Of a DNA stretch of 46,532 nt, positions 15,967-23,927 are shown piece by piece (positions within the stretch are counted from its first letter, which is position 1; each line of letters starts with the position of its first letter). Where the stretch lies: positions 1-46,532 of the forward strand of contig NZ_FOUY01000046.1 of assembly GCF_900115005.1 (NCBI RefSeq). Reading direction: 5' to 3'. The translations under genes were made by a program, and so were the position numbers. Under the pieces are notes generated by a model, which was given only the letters and a program-made list of their open reading frames with translations, was not told where the DNA came from and made no database searches. This DNA comes from Pseudonocardia ammonioxydans (GTDB lineage: Bacteria; Actinomycetota; Actinomycetes; Mycobacteriales; Pseudonocardiaceae).

Positions 15967-16704
15967 GTGAGCACACCGCTGGAGCGGACCTTCCGCGCCG
16001 CCCACGAGGACCTGCCCCGGGAGGCGCCCGGCTCCGAGGAGACCACCGCGCTGCTGTTGCGACTGGCGGGGGCGCTGCCGGAGACCCCCCGGATCGTCGA
16101 CATCGGCTGCGGGACGGGGCCCGCCACGCTGGCGCTGGCCGGCGCGACCGGCGGCGAGGTCGTCGCCGTCGACCTCTACGAGCCCTACCTGCGGCGGTTG
16201 CAGGCCCGCGCGGCGACGTCCGGGCTCGGGGAACGGGTCCGGACCCTCGTCGCGCCGATGGACGACCTCCCGCTGCCCGACGCGTCGGCGGACCTGGTCT
16301 GGTCCGAGGGCGCGGCCTACATCATGGGGTTCGACGCGGCGCTGGTGTCCTGGCGGCGCCTGCTGAACCCGGGCGGGGCGCTCGTGCTGACCGAGGCGGA
16401 GTGGACGACCACCGATCCCTCGCCCGGGGCCCGCGCGTTCTGGGACGCCGGCTATCCGGCGATGCGCACCACCGCGGAGAACGTGGCCGCCGCGCAGCGC
16501 GCCGGGTTCACCGTGCAGGCCCTCTACCTGCTGCCGGACGCGGACTGGGACGCCTACTACCGGCCGCTGGCCCACCGGATCGAGCTGCTGCGCGACGGCG
16601 GCGCCGACCCGGCCGCGCTCGACGAGGTGGGTCGCGAGATCACTGTGCGGGAGCAGTTCGGCGCGGAGTACGGCTACACGGCCTACGTGCTCCGGCGTCG
16701 GTGA
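15967..16704 (+). CDS. SAM-dependent class I methyltransferase
   Basis: 245 residues. Motif I is PRIVDIGCGTGPATLALA, the acidic end of strand 2 is VVAVDLYEPYLRRL, and a later strand is LNPGGALVLTEAEW. The segment LVWSEGAAYIMGFDAAL with a Tyr-rich C-terminal half (DADWDAYYRPLAHRIELL) recalls methyltransferases for small molecules, but the substrate is unknown. I choose the GTG at 15967 (STPLERTFRAAHE) because it sits where homologues begin; the open frame goes 7 codons further up. Confidence 0.8.
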   Translation: MSTPLERTFRAAHEDLPREAPGSEETTALLLRLAGALPETPRIVDIGCGTGPATLALAGATGGEVVAVDLYEPYLRRLQARAATSGLGERVRTLVAPMDDLPLPDASADLVWSEGAAYIMGFDAALVSWRRLLNPGGALVLTEAEWTTTDPSPGARAFWDAGYPAMRTTAENVAAAQRAGFTVQALYLLPDADWDAYYRPLAHRIELLRDGGADPAALDEVGREITVREQFGAEYGYTAYVLRRR

Positions 16705-16719
16705 CCCTCCGGTCCGCCG

Positions 16720-17562
16720 TCAGCCGGCCAGCTCGGCCGTCCCGCGGTCCAGGACCACCTCGCCGTCGACGGCGGTCCGGAAGGCCGCCCCGGAGCCGGT
16801 GCGCCAGACCGAGACGGTCAGCGCCTGGCCGGGCAGGACCGGCCGGGTGAAACGGGCGTCCATCGCGACGAGACGCTCGGCGTCGCCGTCGCACACGGTC
16901 GCGACCAGCGCACGGGCCGTGTAGCCGTAAGTGCACATGCCGTGCAGGATCGGCCGGTCGAAGCCGCCCCGGGCCGCGAACGCCGGGTCCGAGTGCAGCG
17001 GGTTGCGGTCCCCGGTCAGCCGGTAGAGCAGCGCCTGGGCCGGCCCGGTCCGGTAGGTCACCTCGTGGTCGGGCGCCCGGTCGGGCACCGGGCTCGGCGC
17101 CTGCGCGCCACGCGGACCACCGAAGCCGCCCTCGCCGCCGAGGAACAGCGTGCGCACGGTCGACGCCAGCGGGGCGCCGGTCCGGGCGTCGACCGCCTCG
17201 GCCGCGGTGCGCACCAGCGCGCCGGAGCCCTTGTCGAGCACCTCGGTCACGGTCGCGGTCACCCGGGCGCTGCCCTCCACCGGCAGCGGGGCGGCCAGCC
17301 GGAACGACTGCTCGGCGTGCACCACCCGCGCGTGGTCGATGTCGCCGAGGTCCACCTGCGCGTGGCGGGTGATGAGCTCGGCGAAGGACGGCAGCACCGC
17401 GGTGCGCACGCCCTCGGTGTTCTCCGTGGTCAGCGCCAGCTCGCTCGCCGGGTCCTCGCCACCGGCACCGACCGCGAGGGCGTAGAGCAGCACGTCGTCG
17501 CGTGCCCAGGCGAACGTGGCCGGTTCGGACTGCGTGCCCGCGAGGTCGGGGGCCAGGGTCAT
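16720..17562 (-). CDS. MaoC-type enoyl-CoA hydratase (double hot-dog)
   Basis: 280 residues, two hot-dog folds in one chain as in the hydratase part of peroxisomal multifunctional enzyme type 2. The N-terminal half has DVLLYALAVGAG and LPSFAELI. The C-terminal half has the hydratase-2 motif LTGDRNPLHSDPAFAARGG, then FDRPILHGMCTYGYTARAL, with Asp and His in catalytic positions. It would hydrate trans-2-enoyl-CoA to the (R)-3-hydroxy product in fatty-acid or sterol side-chain breakdown. ATG 17562. Divergent from rsfS; the 192-bp gap shows no clear operator. Confidence 0.9.
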   Translation of the reverse strand: MTLAPDLAGTQSEPATFAWARDDVLLYALAVGAGGEDPASELALTTENTEGVRTAVLPSFAELITRHAQVDLGDIDHARVVHAEQSFRLAAPLPVEGSARVTATVTEVLDKGSGALVRTAAEAVDARTGAPLASTVRTLFLGGEGGFGGPRGAQAPSPVPDRAPDHEVTYRTGPAQALLYRLTGDRNPLHSDPAFAARGGFDRPILHGMCTYGYTARALVATVCDGDAERLVAMDARFTRPVLPGQALTVSVWRTGSGAAFRTAVDGEVVLDRGTAELAG

Positions 17563-17754
17563 GGGGTCTCCTCGGCGCTCGGGACGTCCGTCGACGGGCA
17601 GGCGTGGCGGTGAACCTATCCCGCGCGACGCTGATCACCAACCCTGCGCGGAGCCCGCCGAGGGCCCCCGGGTGGTACGGCTGACACACTGGGTCCCGCT
17701 CGGACGACACCCATCGGAGTCCGAGGGAGACGAACCCGGGAGACGTGAGGCGCA

Positions 17755-18138
17755 GTGACGGCATCACCCGAGGCCATCGAGCTGACGAAGGTGGCGGCGG
17801 CCGCCGCGGCGGAGAAGAAGGCCGTCGACATCGTCGCCCTCGACGTGTCCGACCAGCTGGTGATCACCGACTGCTTCATGCTGGCCTCCGCGCAGAACGA
17901 GCGGCAGGTCCAGGCGATCGTGGACGAGGTCGAGGAGCGGCTGCGCGAGCGCGGCAGCAAGCCGACCCGGCGCGAGGGCGACGCCGACAACGGCTGGGTG
18001 CTGCTGGACTTCACCGACGTCGTGGTGCACGTGATGCACACCGAGCAGCGCGGCTTCTACGGCCTGGACCGGCTGTGGAAGGACTGCCCGGCGGTCGAGG
18101 TGCCGCAGGCGCAGCCGCCTGCCGGGGACGATCAATGA
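17755..18138 (+). CDS. rsfS: Ribosomal silencing factor RsfS
   Basis: 127 residues of the YbeB/Iojap family: KKAVDIVALDVSDQLVITDC, then FMLASAQNERQVQAIVDEVE, and DNGWVLLDFTDVVVHVMH close to the end of the domain. RsfS binds L14 on the 50S subunit and blocks subunit joining during starvation. GTG start at 17755 after a purine-rich stretch. Its stop overlaps the ATG of the next gene (ATGA). In mycobacteria the same neighbour order rsfS-gpgP-octT occurs, from memory. Confidence 0.95.
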   Translation: MTASPEAIELTKVAAAAAAEKKAVDIVALDVSDQLVITDCFMLASAQNERQVQAIVDEVEERLRERGSKPTRREGDADNGWVLLDFTDVVVHVMHTEQRGFYGLDRLWKDCPAVEVPQAQPPAGDDQ

Positions 18139-18755
18139 CGCTGCGCCGGGTCACCCTGCTGCGGCACGGCCGGACCGAGTACAACGCGGGCGGCCGCATG
18201 CAGGGCCACCTGGACACCATGCTCGCCGCCGAGGGCCGTGCGCAGGCGGCCGCGGTCGTGCCGCTGCTGGCCGCCGTCGGGTTCGACCGGATCATCAGCT
18301 CGGACCTGACCCGCGCGTACGACACCGCGCTGGCCGTCGCCGAGGCGTGCGCGCTGCCGTTGTCGGTGGACAAGCGGCTGCGCGAGACGCACCTGGGGGA
18401 CTGGCAGGGCCGCACCGTGTCCGAGATCGAGTCCGAACAGCCCGGTGCGATCGGCGCGTGGCGCTCCGATCCATGGTGGGCGCCACCCGGTGGTGAGTCC
18501 CGGGTGGACGTCGTCAACCGGTCCCTGCCGGTCGTGGCCGAGCTCGACGCCTCCTACGCCGACGACCCCGAGGAGCGGTCGGTGCTGCTCGTCGCGCACG
18601 GCGGGATGATCGCCGGGATGGTGTGCGGGCTGCTCGACCTGCCCGAGTCGGCGTGGCCGGTCATCGGCGGGATGGGCAACGCGAAGTGGGCCGTCGTGGC
18701 CCGCCGCGACGACCACCCGCGCTGGCGGCTGTCCGGGTACAACATCGGTGCCTGA
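18135..18755 (+). CDS. gpgP: Histidine phosphatase, glucosyl-3-phosphoglycerate phosphatase-like
   Basis: 206 residues of the phosphoglycerate-mutase superfamily: VTLLRHGRTEYNAGGRMQGH has the phospho-accepting His in R-H-G. IISSDLTRAYDTA carries the second Arg, RETHLGDWQG the acidic turn, and LLVAHGGMIAGM the second His. Position directly between rsfS and an octT-like gene matches mycobacterial gpgP, which dephosphorylates glucosyl-3-phosphoglycerate on the way to methylglucose lipopolysaccharide. The specific activity is inferred from synteny. ATG 18135 overlaps the rsfS stop. Confidence 0.8.
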   Translation: MTLRRVTLLRHGRTEYNAGGRMQGHLDTMLAAEGRAQAAAVVPLLAAVGFDRIISSDLTRAYDTALAVAEACALPLSVDKRLRETHLGDWQGRTVSEIESEQPGAIGAWRSDPWWAPPGGESRVDVVNRSLPVVAELDASYADDPEERSVLLVAHGGMIAGMVCGLLDLPESAWPVIGGMGNAKWAVVARRDDHPRWRLSGYNIGA

Positions 18756-19479
18756 ACTGCTGGTCGTCGGCGACTCGCTGGCGTTCCACGGACCCGACCG
18801 GGCCTACCCGGCCGACGAGCCGAGGATCTGGCCCAACCTCGCGGCCGACCGTCTCGGCGGGACCGCGGAGCTCGTCGCCCGGGCCGGCTGGACCGCCCGG
18901 CACGCCTGGTCGGCGATCAGCGGCGACCCGCGGGTGTGGGCCGCGCTGCCCCGGGTGGACGCCGTCGTGCTCGGTGTGTCCGGGATGGACTCGCTGCCCT
19001 CGCCGCTACCGACCGCGCTGCGCGAGCTGATCCCGGTGCTGCGCCCGGTGCCGCTGCGCCGCGCGGTGCGGTCCGGGTACCGGCGGGCGCAGCCCGTGCT
19101 CTCCCGCACCCTCGCCCGGATCCCGGGCGGCGGCCCGGCCACCCTGCCCGCCCGGCTCACCGCGTCCTACCTGGAACAGTGCCGGGCCGGGATCCACGCG
19201 CTGCGCCCCGGGCTCCCGGTGGTGACCCTGCTGCCGTCGGTCCACCGCGCGGCCGACTACGGGCTCGCCCACCCGCACCGGGCCGCCACCGACGCCGCGA
19301 TCCGGGAGTGGGCGGCCGGGGCTCCCGCGGTCTCGGTGCTCGACGTGGCCGCGCTCGTGGGCGGGCACGTGCTCGGCGGGCACGGCAACCCCGACGGCAT
19401 GCACTGGGGCTGGGAGGGACACCGGGCCGTCGGCGCCGCGCTGGCCGAGCTGCTGGCACGACGGCCGGTCCGCTCGTGA
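18748..19479 (+). CDS. octT: SGNH-type acyltransferase, diglucosylglycerate octanoyltransferase-like
   Basis: 243 residues of the SGNH/GDSL fold. MPELLVVGDSLAFHGPDRAY carries block I (G-D-S), VVLGVSGMDSLPS is the block III region (Gly-x-x-Asp), and GNPDGMHWGWEGHRAVG is block V with Asp and His. In mycobacteria the gene after gpgP (octT) puts octanoate on diglucosylglycerate, the primer of methylglucose lipopolysaccharides. Assignment rests on fold plus gene order. GTG at 18748 overlaps the gpgP-like gene by 8 bp; the stop overlaps the next gene's GTG. Confidence 0.75.
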   Translation: MPELLVVGDSLAFHGPDRAYPADEPRIWPNLAADRLGGTAELVARAGWTARHAWSAISGDPRVWAALPRVDAVVLGVSGMDSLPSPLPTALRELIPVLRPVPLRRAVRSGYRRAQPVLSRTLARIPGGGPATLPARLTASYLEQCRAGIHALRPGLPVVTLLPSVHRAADYGLAHPHRAATDAAIREWAAGAPAVSVLDVAALVGGHVLGGHGNPDGMHWGWEGHRAVGAALAELLARRPVRS

Positions 19480-20933
19480 ACCTGCTTGGCATCGACCTGG
19501 GCACCACGTCGGTGAAGGCCGCCGTGTTCGCCCCGGACGGCACCCGCCTGGGCGGGGCGGCCCGCCGGCACGTCACCCACCGGCCGGCGCCCGGGCACGC
19601 CGAGCAGCACGCGGACGACTGGTGGGACGGGGTCACCGGTGTACTCGCCGACCTCGGCGCCGCCGGGGCCCTGCACGACCTCGCCGGTGTCGGGCTGTGC
19701 TCGCAGGTCAACACCCATCTGGTGACCGACGCGGCCGGGGCCCCGCTGGACCCGGCGATCACCTGGCAGGACGGCCGGTGCGCCGCCGTCGCGGCCACGC
19801 TCACCGACCGGCTGGCCCCGCAGGACCGCGCGCGGGTCCGCGGCGGCCTGGGCACGGTCGACGCCTCGCACCCCGCCGCCCGCGCGGCCTGGCTCGCGGC
19901 GCACCGGCCGCAGGTCTGGGCGCGCACCGAGCGGCTGCTCGCGCCGAAGGACTGGCTGGTGCACCGGCTGACCGGCACGGCGGTCGCCGACCCGCTGTCG
20001 TCGGTGGGGCTGGTCGGACCGGACGGCACCTACCCGGACTGGCTCGACCTGCTCGTCCCCGGGCTGTCCGACCTGCTGCCGCCGCTGGCGGACCCGGCGA
20101 CGGTCGCCGGGCACACCACCGGCGCCGGCGGTCTCCCGCCCGGGCTGCCGGTCGCGGTCGGCACGATGGACGCCTGGTCCGCGCTGCTCGGCGGCGGGGT
20201 CGCCGCGCCCGGGGACGCCATCGACGTCGCCGGGACCTCCGAGGTGCTCGCGATGGCCGCCGAACCCGGCGGCGGCGCGCCGGGCGTCGTCGCCTTCCCG
20301 CCCTGGCGCGGCCTGCACGTGCACGCCGGTCCCACCCAGGCCGGTGGCGACGCGCTGACCTGGGCGGCCGCCGCGCTCGGCGGCACCGTGCCCGAGCTGC
20401 TCGAGCTCGCCGCGACGGCCGCCCCCGGTGCCGGGGGCGTGCTGTTCCTGCCGCAGCTGGCGGGGGAGCGGGCGCCGCTGTGGGACCCGCAGCTGCGCGG
20501 GCACTGGCTGGGCACGACGTTCGGCACCGGCCGCGCCGAGCTGGCCCGGGCGGTGCTGGAGGGGGTCGCGCACGCCGCCCGGCACGTCCTCGGGCCGGTG
20601 GAGGAGGCGGCGGGCCGGCGGGCGAGCGCGCTCGCCGTGTGCGGTGGCGGCGCGAACAGCGACCTGTGGTGCCAGGTGAAGGCCGACGTGCTGGGGCGGC
20701 CGCTGCGTCGCACCGCGGAGCGCGACGCGGGCGTGCTCGGCGCCGCGCTGCTCGCGGGGCTCGCGGTCGGCGCCGGGGCGTCGGTCGGGGAGCTGGTGGC
20801 ACGGATGGTGCGGGTGGAGCGCGAGTTCGTGCCCGACCCGCGGGTGCGCGCCGGGCTCGACGACGCGCACGGGCGCTACCGCGCCGCCCAGCAGGCGCTG
20901 GCGCCGCTCTTCCGGTCGCCCGGGGCCCGGTAG
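19476..20933 (+). CDS. FGGY-family carbohydrate kinase (xylulokinase-like)
   Basis: 485 residues, an ATP-dependent sugar kinase with the actin-type ATPase fold. The N-terminus LLGIDLGTTSVKAAVFAPDG is the first phosphate loop. ITWQDGRCAAV holds the W-x-D substrate turn, PVAVGTMDAWSALLGGGV and AIDVAGTSEVLAM the second loop, and LAVCGGGANSDLWCQVKAD the adenosine motif. The sugar is not determined. GTG start at 19476 overlaps the octT-like stop (GTGA), so it is translated with the methylglucose-lipopolysaccharide-type genes. I do not recall this kinase at this place in mycobacteria. Confidence 0.85.
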   Translation: MNLLGIDLGTTSVKAAVFAPDGTRLGGAARRHVTHRPAPGHAEQHADDWWDGVTGVLADLGAAGALHDLAGVGLCSQVNTHLVTDAAGAPLDPAITWQDGRCAAVAATLTDRLAPQDRARVRGGLGTVDASHPAARAAWLAAHRPQVWARTERLLAPKDWLVHRLTGTAVADPLSSVGLVGPDGTYPDWLDLLVPGLSDLLPPLADPATVAGHTTGAGGLPPGLPVAVGTMDAWSALLGGGVAAPGDAIDVAGTSEVLAMAAEPGGGAPGVVAFPPWRGLHVHAGPTQAGGDALTWAAAALGGTVPELLELAATAAPGAGGVLFLPQLAGERAPLWDPQLRGHWLGTTFGTGRAELARAVLEGVAHAARHVLGPVEEAAGRRASALAVCGGGANSDLWCQVKADVLGRPLRRTAERDAGVLGAALLAGLAVGAGASVGELVARMVRVEREFVPDPRVRAGLDDAHGRYRAAQQALAPLFRSPGAR

Positions 20934-20942
20934 GGTCCCGCC

Positions 20943-21803
20943 GTGCCCAGCTCGCCGGTCGCCGTGGTCACCGACTCCACCGCCTACCTCCCGCCCGGCG
21001 CGGCGGAGCGGCACGGTGTGCACGTCGTCCCGCTGGAGGTCCGGCTGGGGGAGCGCACCGCGCAGGACGGCATCGACGTCACCCCGGCGGAGCTGATCAC
21101 CGCGCTCGCCGACCGCGACCTGCTGGTGCAGACCTCCCGGCCGGCGCCGGCGTCGTTCGCCCGGATGTTCCGGGAGCTGCTCGACGACGGCGCCGAGGAG
21201 ATCGTCTCGGTGCACCTGTCCCGGGAGCTCTCCGGCACCTGGGACGCGGCCCGGGCCGCGGCGCAGGAGGTCGATCCGGAACGCATCCGGGTCGTCGACT
21301 CCCGGGCGATCGCGATGGGGCTCGGGTTCGCGGTGCTCGCCGCGTGCGACGCCGCCGCATCCGGTGCCCGCGGTGTCGCGGTGGCGGCTGCGGCGGGAGC
21401 GGTGGCGGCCCGCTGCCGGGTGCTGTTCGGGGTCCAGGACCTGGAACGGCTGCGTCGCGGCGGGCGGATCGGGGCGGCGTCCGCGCTGCTCGGCGGGGTG
21501 CTGGCGATCAAGCCGTTGCTGCACCTGTCCGAGGGGCGGATCGCGCCGCTGGAGAAGGTGCGGACGACCACGCGGGCCACCGAGCGGCTGGTCGCGCTCG
21601 CGGTCGCCGAGGCGGGCGGGCCGGGCGCCCGGCTGGCCGTGCACCACCTGGGCGCCGAGGAGCGTGCCGAGGACATCGCCGACCGGTTGCGCGAGCAGCT
21701 TCCCGACGCCGCCGAGCTGCACGTCTCGGAGGTCGGTGCGGTGATCGGGGCGCACGTCGGGCCGGGTCTGGTCGGCGTGGTGGTCGTTCCCGCCGGGACG
21801 TAG
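20943..21803 (+). CDS. DegV-family fatty-acid-binding protein
   Basis: 286 residues of the DegV/FakB family: VAVVTDSTAYLPPGAAERHG, then VHVVPLEVRL. A Thr/Ser at the lipid head group is in LVQTSRPAPASF, the middle reads EIVSVHLSRELSGTWDAAR, and the C-terminal domain has VLAIKPLLHLSEGRIAPLEK. FakB proteins present fatty acids to a FakA kinase; the partner is not in the window. GTG start 9 bp after the kinase stop, probably the same operon. The corresponding mycobacterial position also holds a degV-like gene. Confidence 0.9.
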   Translation: MPSSPVAVVTDSTAYLPPGAAERHGVHVVPLEVRLGERTAQDGIDVTPAELITALADRDLLVQTSRPAPASFARMFRELLDDGAEEIVSVHLSRELSGTWDAARAAAQEVDPERIRVVDSRAIAMGLGFAVLAACDAAASGARGVAVAAAAGAVAARCRVLFGVQDLERLRRGGRIGAASALLGGVLAIKPLLHLSEGRIAPLEKVRTTTRATERLVALAVAEAGGPGARLAVHHLGAEERAEDIADRLREQLPDAAELHVSEVGAVIGAHVGPGLVGVVVVPAGT

Positions 21804-21942
21804 CGGACGCCGGTACCAGATACCGCCGACACCTCGGGGCGTCCTGGGCCCGTGTGGGCCCGGTCGTCCCCAATCGGCCGGACCGTCCACAGGTGCGCGG
21901 ATCGCGGGGGCAGCGGGCCCGTCCGCTCCTAGCGTCGAGCGT

Positions 21943-23082
21943 GTGACCAGGACGGACGGCACCCGTGACGCGGCCCGGCGGCTCGCCGGGTTGAACGGGC
22001 ACCCGCGTGCCGGGGGTCCAGCGGGGCTGCCGGGGCCAGGGCCCCTGCCGGTGGCAGGGCGTCCGCCGGGTCCGTGGGGTCCGCGGCCGGAGCCCCGGAA
22101 CCCGGCGGATCCGCCGACGGTGCCGTTGGCCCTCGGCCCGCCGCCGGGCGGTGACGGTCCCGTCGGAGCGTGGCCGGACCCCGACGGGCCGGTCGACGAT
22201 CTGCGGCACCCCCTCGCCCGTCTCGCCGAGCAGGAGGGCCGCGGGAGCCCGGAGCCCGGCGGGTCCGCCCCGCACCGTGGCCGCCCGTCCTGGGCGCGCC
22301 GGGTCGCGCTGCGGTGGCTGCCGCCCTCGCTGGCCGGCGCCCGGGTGGACCCGGGCCGGCCGGGTGCGCTGGTCCTGATCGTGGTCGTGCTGGTCGGCGC
22401 GGTCGTCGCCGGTGTCGGGGTGTGGTCGAACCGGCCGACCGCGGAGCCGGTCGGCGGGCTGCCGCCGGTCGCCGTGACCCCCGCGCCGGACGCGGCCGCG
22501 CCCGGCGGTCCGGCGCCGGACGACCCGGTGGCCGCGGGCCCGGCGACCGGGGGGCCGCTCGTGGTGAGCGTCGTCGGCAAGGTGGCGCGGCCCGGGCTGG
22601 TCCGGATCCCGGACGGGGCGCGCGTCGCCGACGCGGTCGACGCCGCCGGGGGAGCGATGCCGGGGGTCGACCTCGCCGTGCTCAACCTGGCGCGCCGGGT
22701 CGGCGACGGCGAGCAGATCGCGGTCGGCGTCCCGCCGGCCCCGGACGCCGCACCGGGGGCGCCCGCCCCGGGCGGGGAACCGGCCTCCGGCGCCGAGCCG
22801 GGGAGCGCACCGGGGAGCGCGGCGCCGGGCGGGGCGGGGGCCGGCACTCCGGGGGCCGGCGGCACCGCGGCCGGGAACACCGCGGCCGGGGCGAAGGTCG
22901 ATCTGAACCGGGCGACCGCGGCGGACCTCGACGCACTGCCCGGGGTCGGCCCGGTCACCGCCACGAAGATCATCGACTGGCGCACGGCGAACGGTCGGTT
23001 CAGCCGTGTCGAGCAGCTGCGCGAGGTCGACGGCATCGGCGAGCGGCGGTTCGCGACCCTGCAGGCATTGGTGACGGTCTGA
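21943..23082 (+). CDS. comEA: ComEA-type DNA receptor
   Basis: 379 residues. A long Pro/Gly-rich N-terminal part is followed by one membrane segment near residue 142 (GALVLIVVVLVGAVVAGVGV). Then come an SLBB domain (VSVVGKVARPGLVRIPDGAR), a Gly/Pro linker, and a C-terminal helix-hairpin-helix pair (VDLNRATAADLDALPGVGPV and VDGIGERRFATL). The HhH end binds incoming double-stranded DNA outside the membrane and passes it to ComEC. The N-terminus is longer than in Bacillus. GTG at 21943 is the first plausible start. comEC begins 1 bp after the stop. Confidence 0.9.
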   Translation: MTRTDGTRDAARRLAGLNGHPRAGGPAGLPGPGPLPVAGRPPGPWGPRPEPRNPADPPTVPLALGPPPGGDGPVGAWPDPDGPVDDLRHPLARLAEQEGRGSPEPGGSAPHRGRPSWARRVALRWLPPSLAGARVDPGRPGALVLIVVVLVGAVVAGVGVWSNRPTAEPVGGLPPVAVTPAPDAAAPGGPAPDDPVAAGPATGGPLVVSVVGKVARPGLVRIPDGARVADAVDAAGGAMPGVDLAVLNLARRVGDGEQIAVGVPPAPDAAPGAPAPGGEPASGAEPGSAPGSAAPGGAGAGTPGAGGTAAGNTAAGAKVDLNRATAADLDALPGVGPVTATKIIDWRTANGRFSRVEQLREVDGIGERRFATLQALVTV

Positions 23083-23083
23083 G

Positions 23084-23923
23084 ATGCGCTCCCGGGCCGG
23101 CGACACCGGCGAGCGGCCCGCCCCGCCGGACCTGCGCCTGGTACCGGCGGCGCTCGCGACCTGGGCCGCGGTGCTGTGCGGGCTGCTCGGCGGCCCGGCC
23201 GGGGGCATCGCGGCCGCGCTGCTCGCCGCGACCGCGGTCCCGGTGGCGCTGTTGCGGGCCCGGATCAGCGCCCGCGCGGCGGCTCCCTCCTCGACGGTCC
23301 TGGCGGCCGGTGGGTGCGCGGTGGTGGCGGCCGTGCTGGTGACCGCGCACGCGTCCGCGCTCGCCGCCCACCCGTTGCGTGCCCCGGCCGAGCGGGGCGC
23401 CGCGGCCGAGGTGCGGGTCGTGCTCACCGACGACCCGCGGGTGCTGCGCACCGCCGGCGGCGGTGACGAGTCCGGTGCCGCCCGGGCGACCGCACTGGTC
23501 CCCGCCGCGCTCGTCACCGCCACCGCGGGGGACACCCGGTACCGGACCGGCGGGAAGATCCTGCTGCTGGCGCCCGCCGACACCTGGACGGGGCTCCTGC
23601 CCGGCCAGGAGCTCTCCGCGGCCGGGTTGCTGGCCCCGGCGCAGCGTCCCGACCTCACGACGGCCGTGCTGCGCGTGCGCGGGGCGCCGCAGGAGGTGGG
23701 GCCACCGCCGTGGTGGCAGACCGCGGCCGGCTCGTTGCGGGACGGGTTGCGGGCCGCGGCCGGGTCCGCGCTCCCCGAGGCGCCCGCCGGGCTGCTCCCG
23801 GGCCTGGCGATCGGCGACACCCGGGCCCAGCTGGCGGAGACCGAACAGGACTTCCGGACCGCGGGGCTCGCGCACCTGGTGGCGGTCTCCGGAGCCAACC
23901 CAGCAGAGACCATGTCATGCTAG
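23084..23923 (+). pseudogene. comEC: comEC, 5-prime part, interrupted by the integrated element
   Basis: Encodes the N-terminal membrane helices and soluble DUF4131-type domain of the ComEC DNA-uptake channel (APADTWTGLLPGQELSAAG; IGDTRAQLAETEQDFRTAGL), up to AHLVAVSGAN. At 23,893-23,900 the sequence leaves the chromosome and the frame ends a few codons into the element (P-A-E-T-M-S-C, stop 23923). The conserved H-L-x-A-x-S-G segment of the competence domain marks the cut. The remainder is at 38,153 onward. Joining the two sides at the shared bases restores the frame exactly (809 nt plus the 3-prime part). No transport function can remain. Confidence 0.93.
23889..23915 (+). other. attL junction
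   Basis: CCGG (23889-23892), A, GCCAAC (23894-23899), then the element arm CCAGCAGAGACCATGT (23900-23915). The arm matches the inverted arm at attR (38128-38143) at 14 of 16 positions. The integrase gene starts 13 bp further on. Confidence 0.85.
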
Positions 23924-23927
23924 CAGG

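Noticed and set aside
19257..23036. A 1259-codon minus-strand open frame, with similar long ones at 10605-12578 and 21508-23913
   Set aside because: Arg/Pro/Ala-rich shadows opposite clear genes (octT-like, kinase, degV, comEA; Fis-type regulator). Stop codons are rare on both strands at this GC content.
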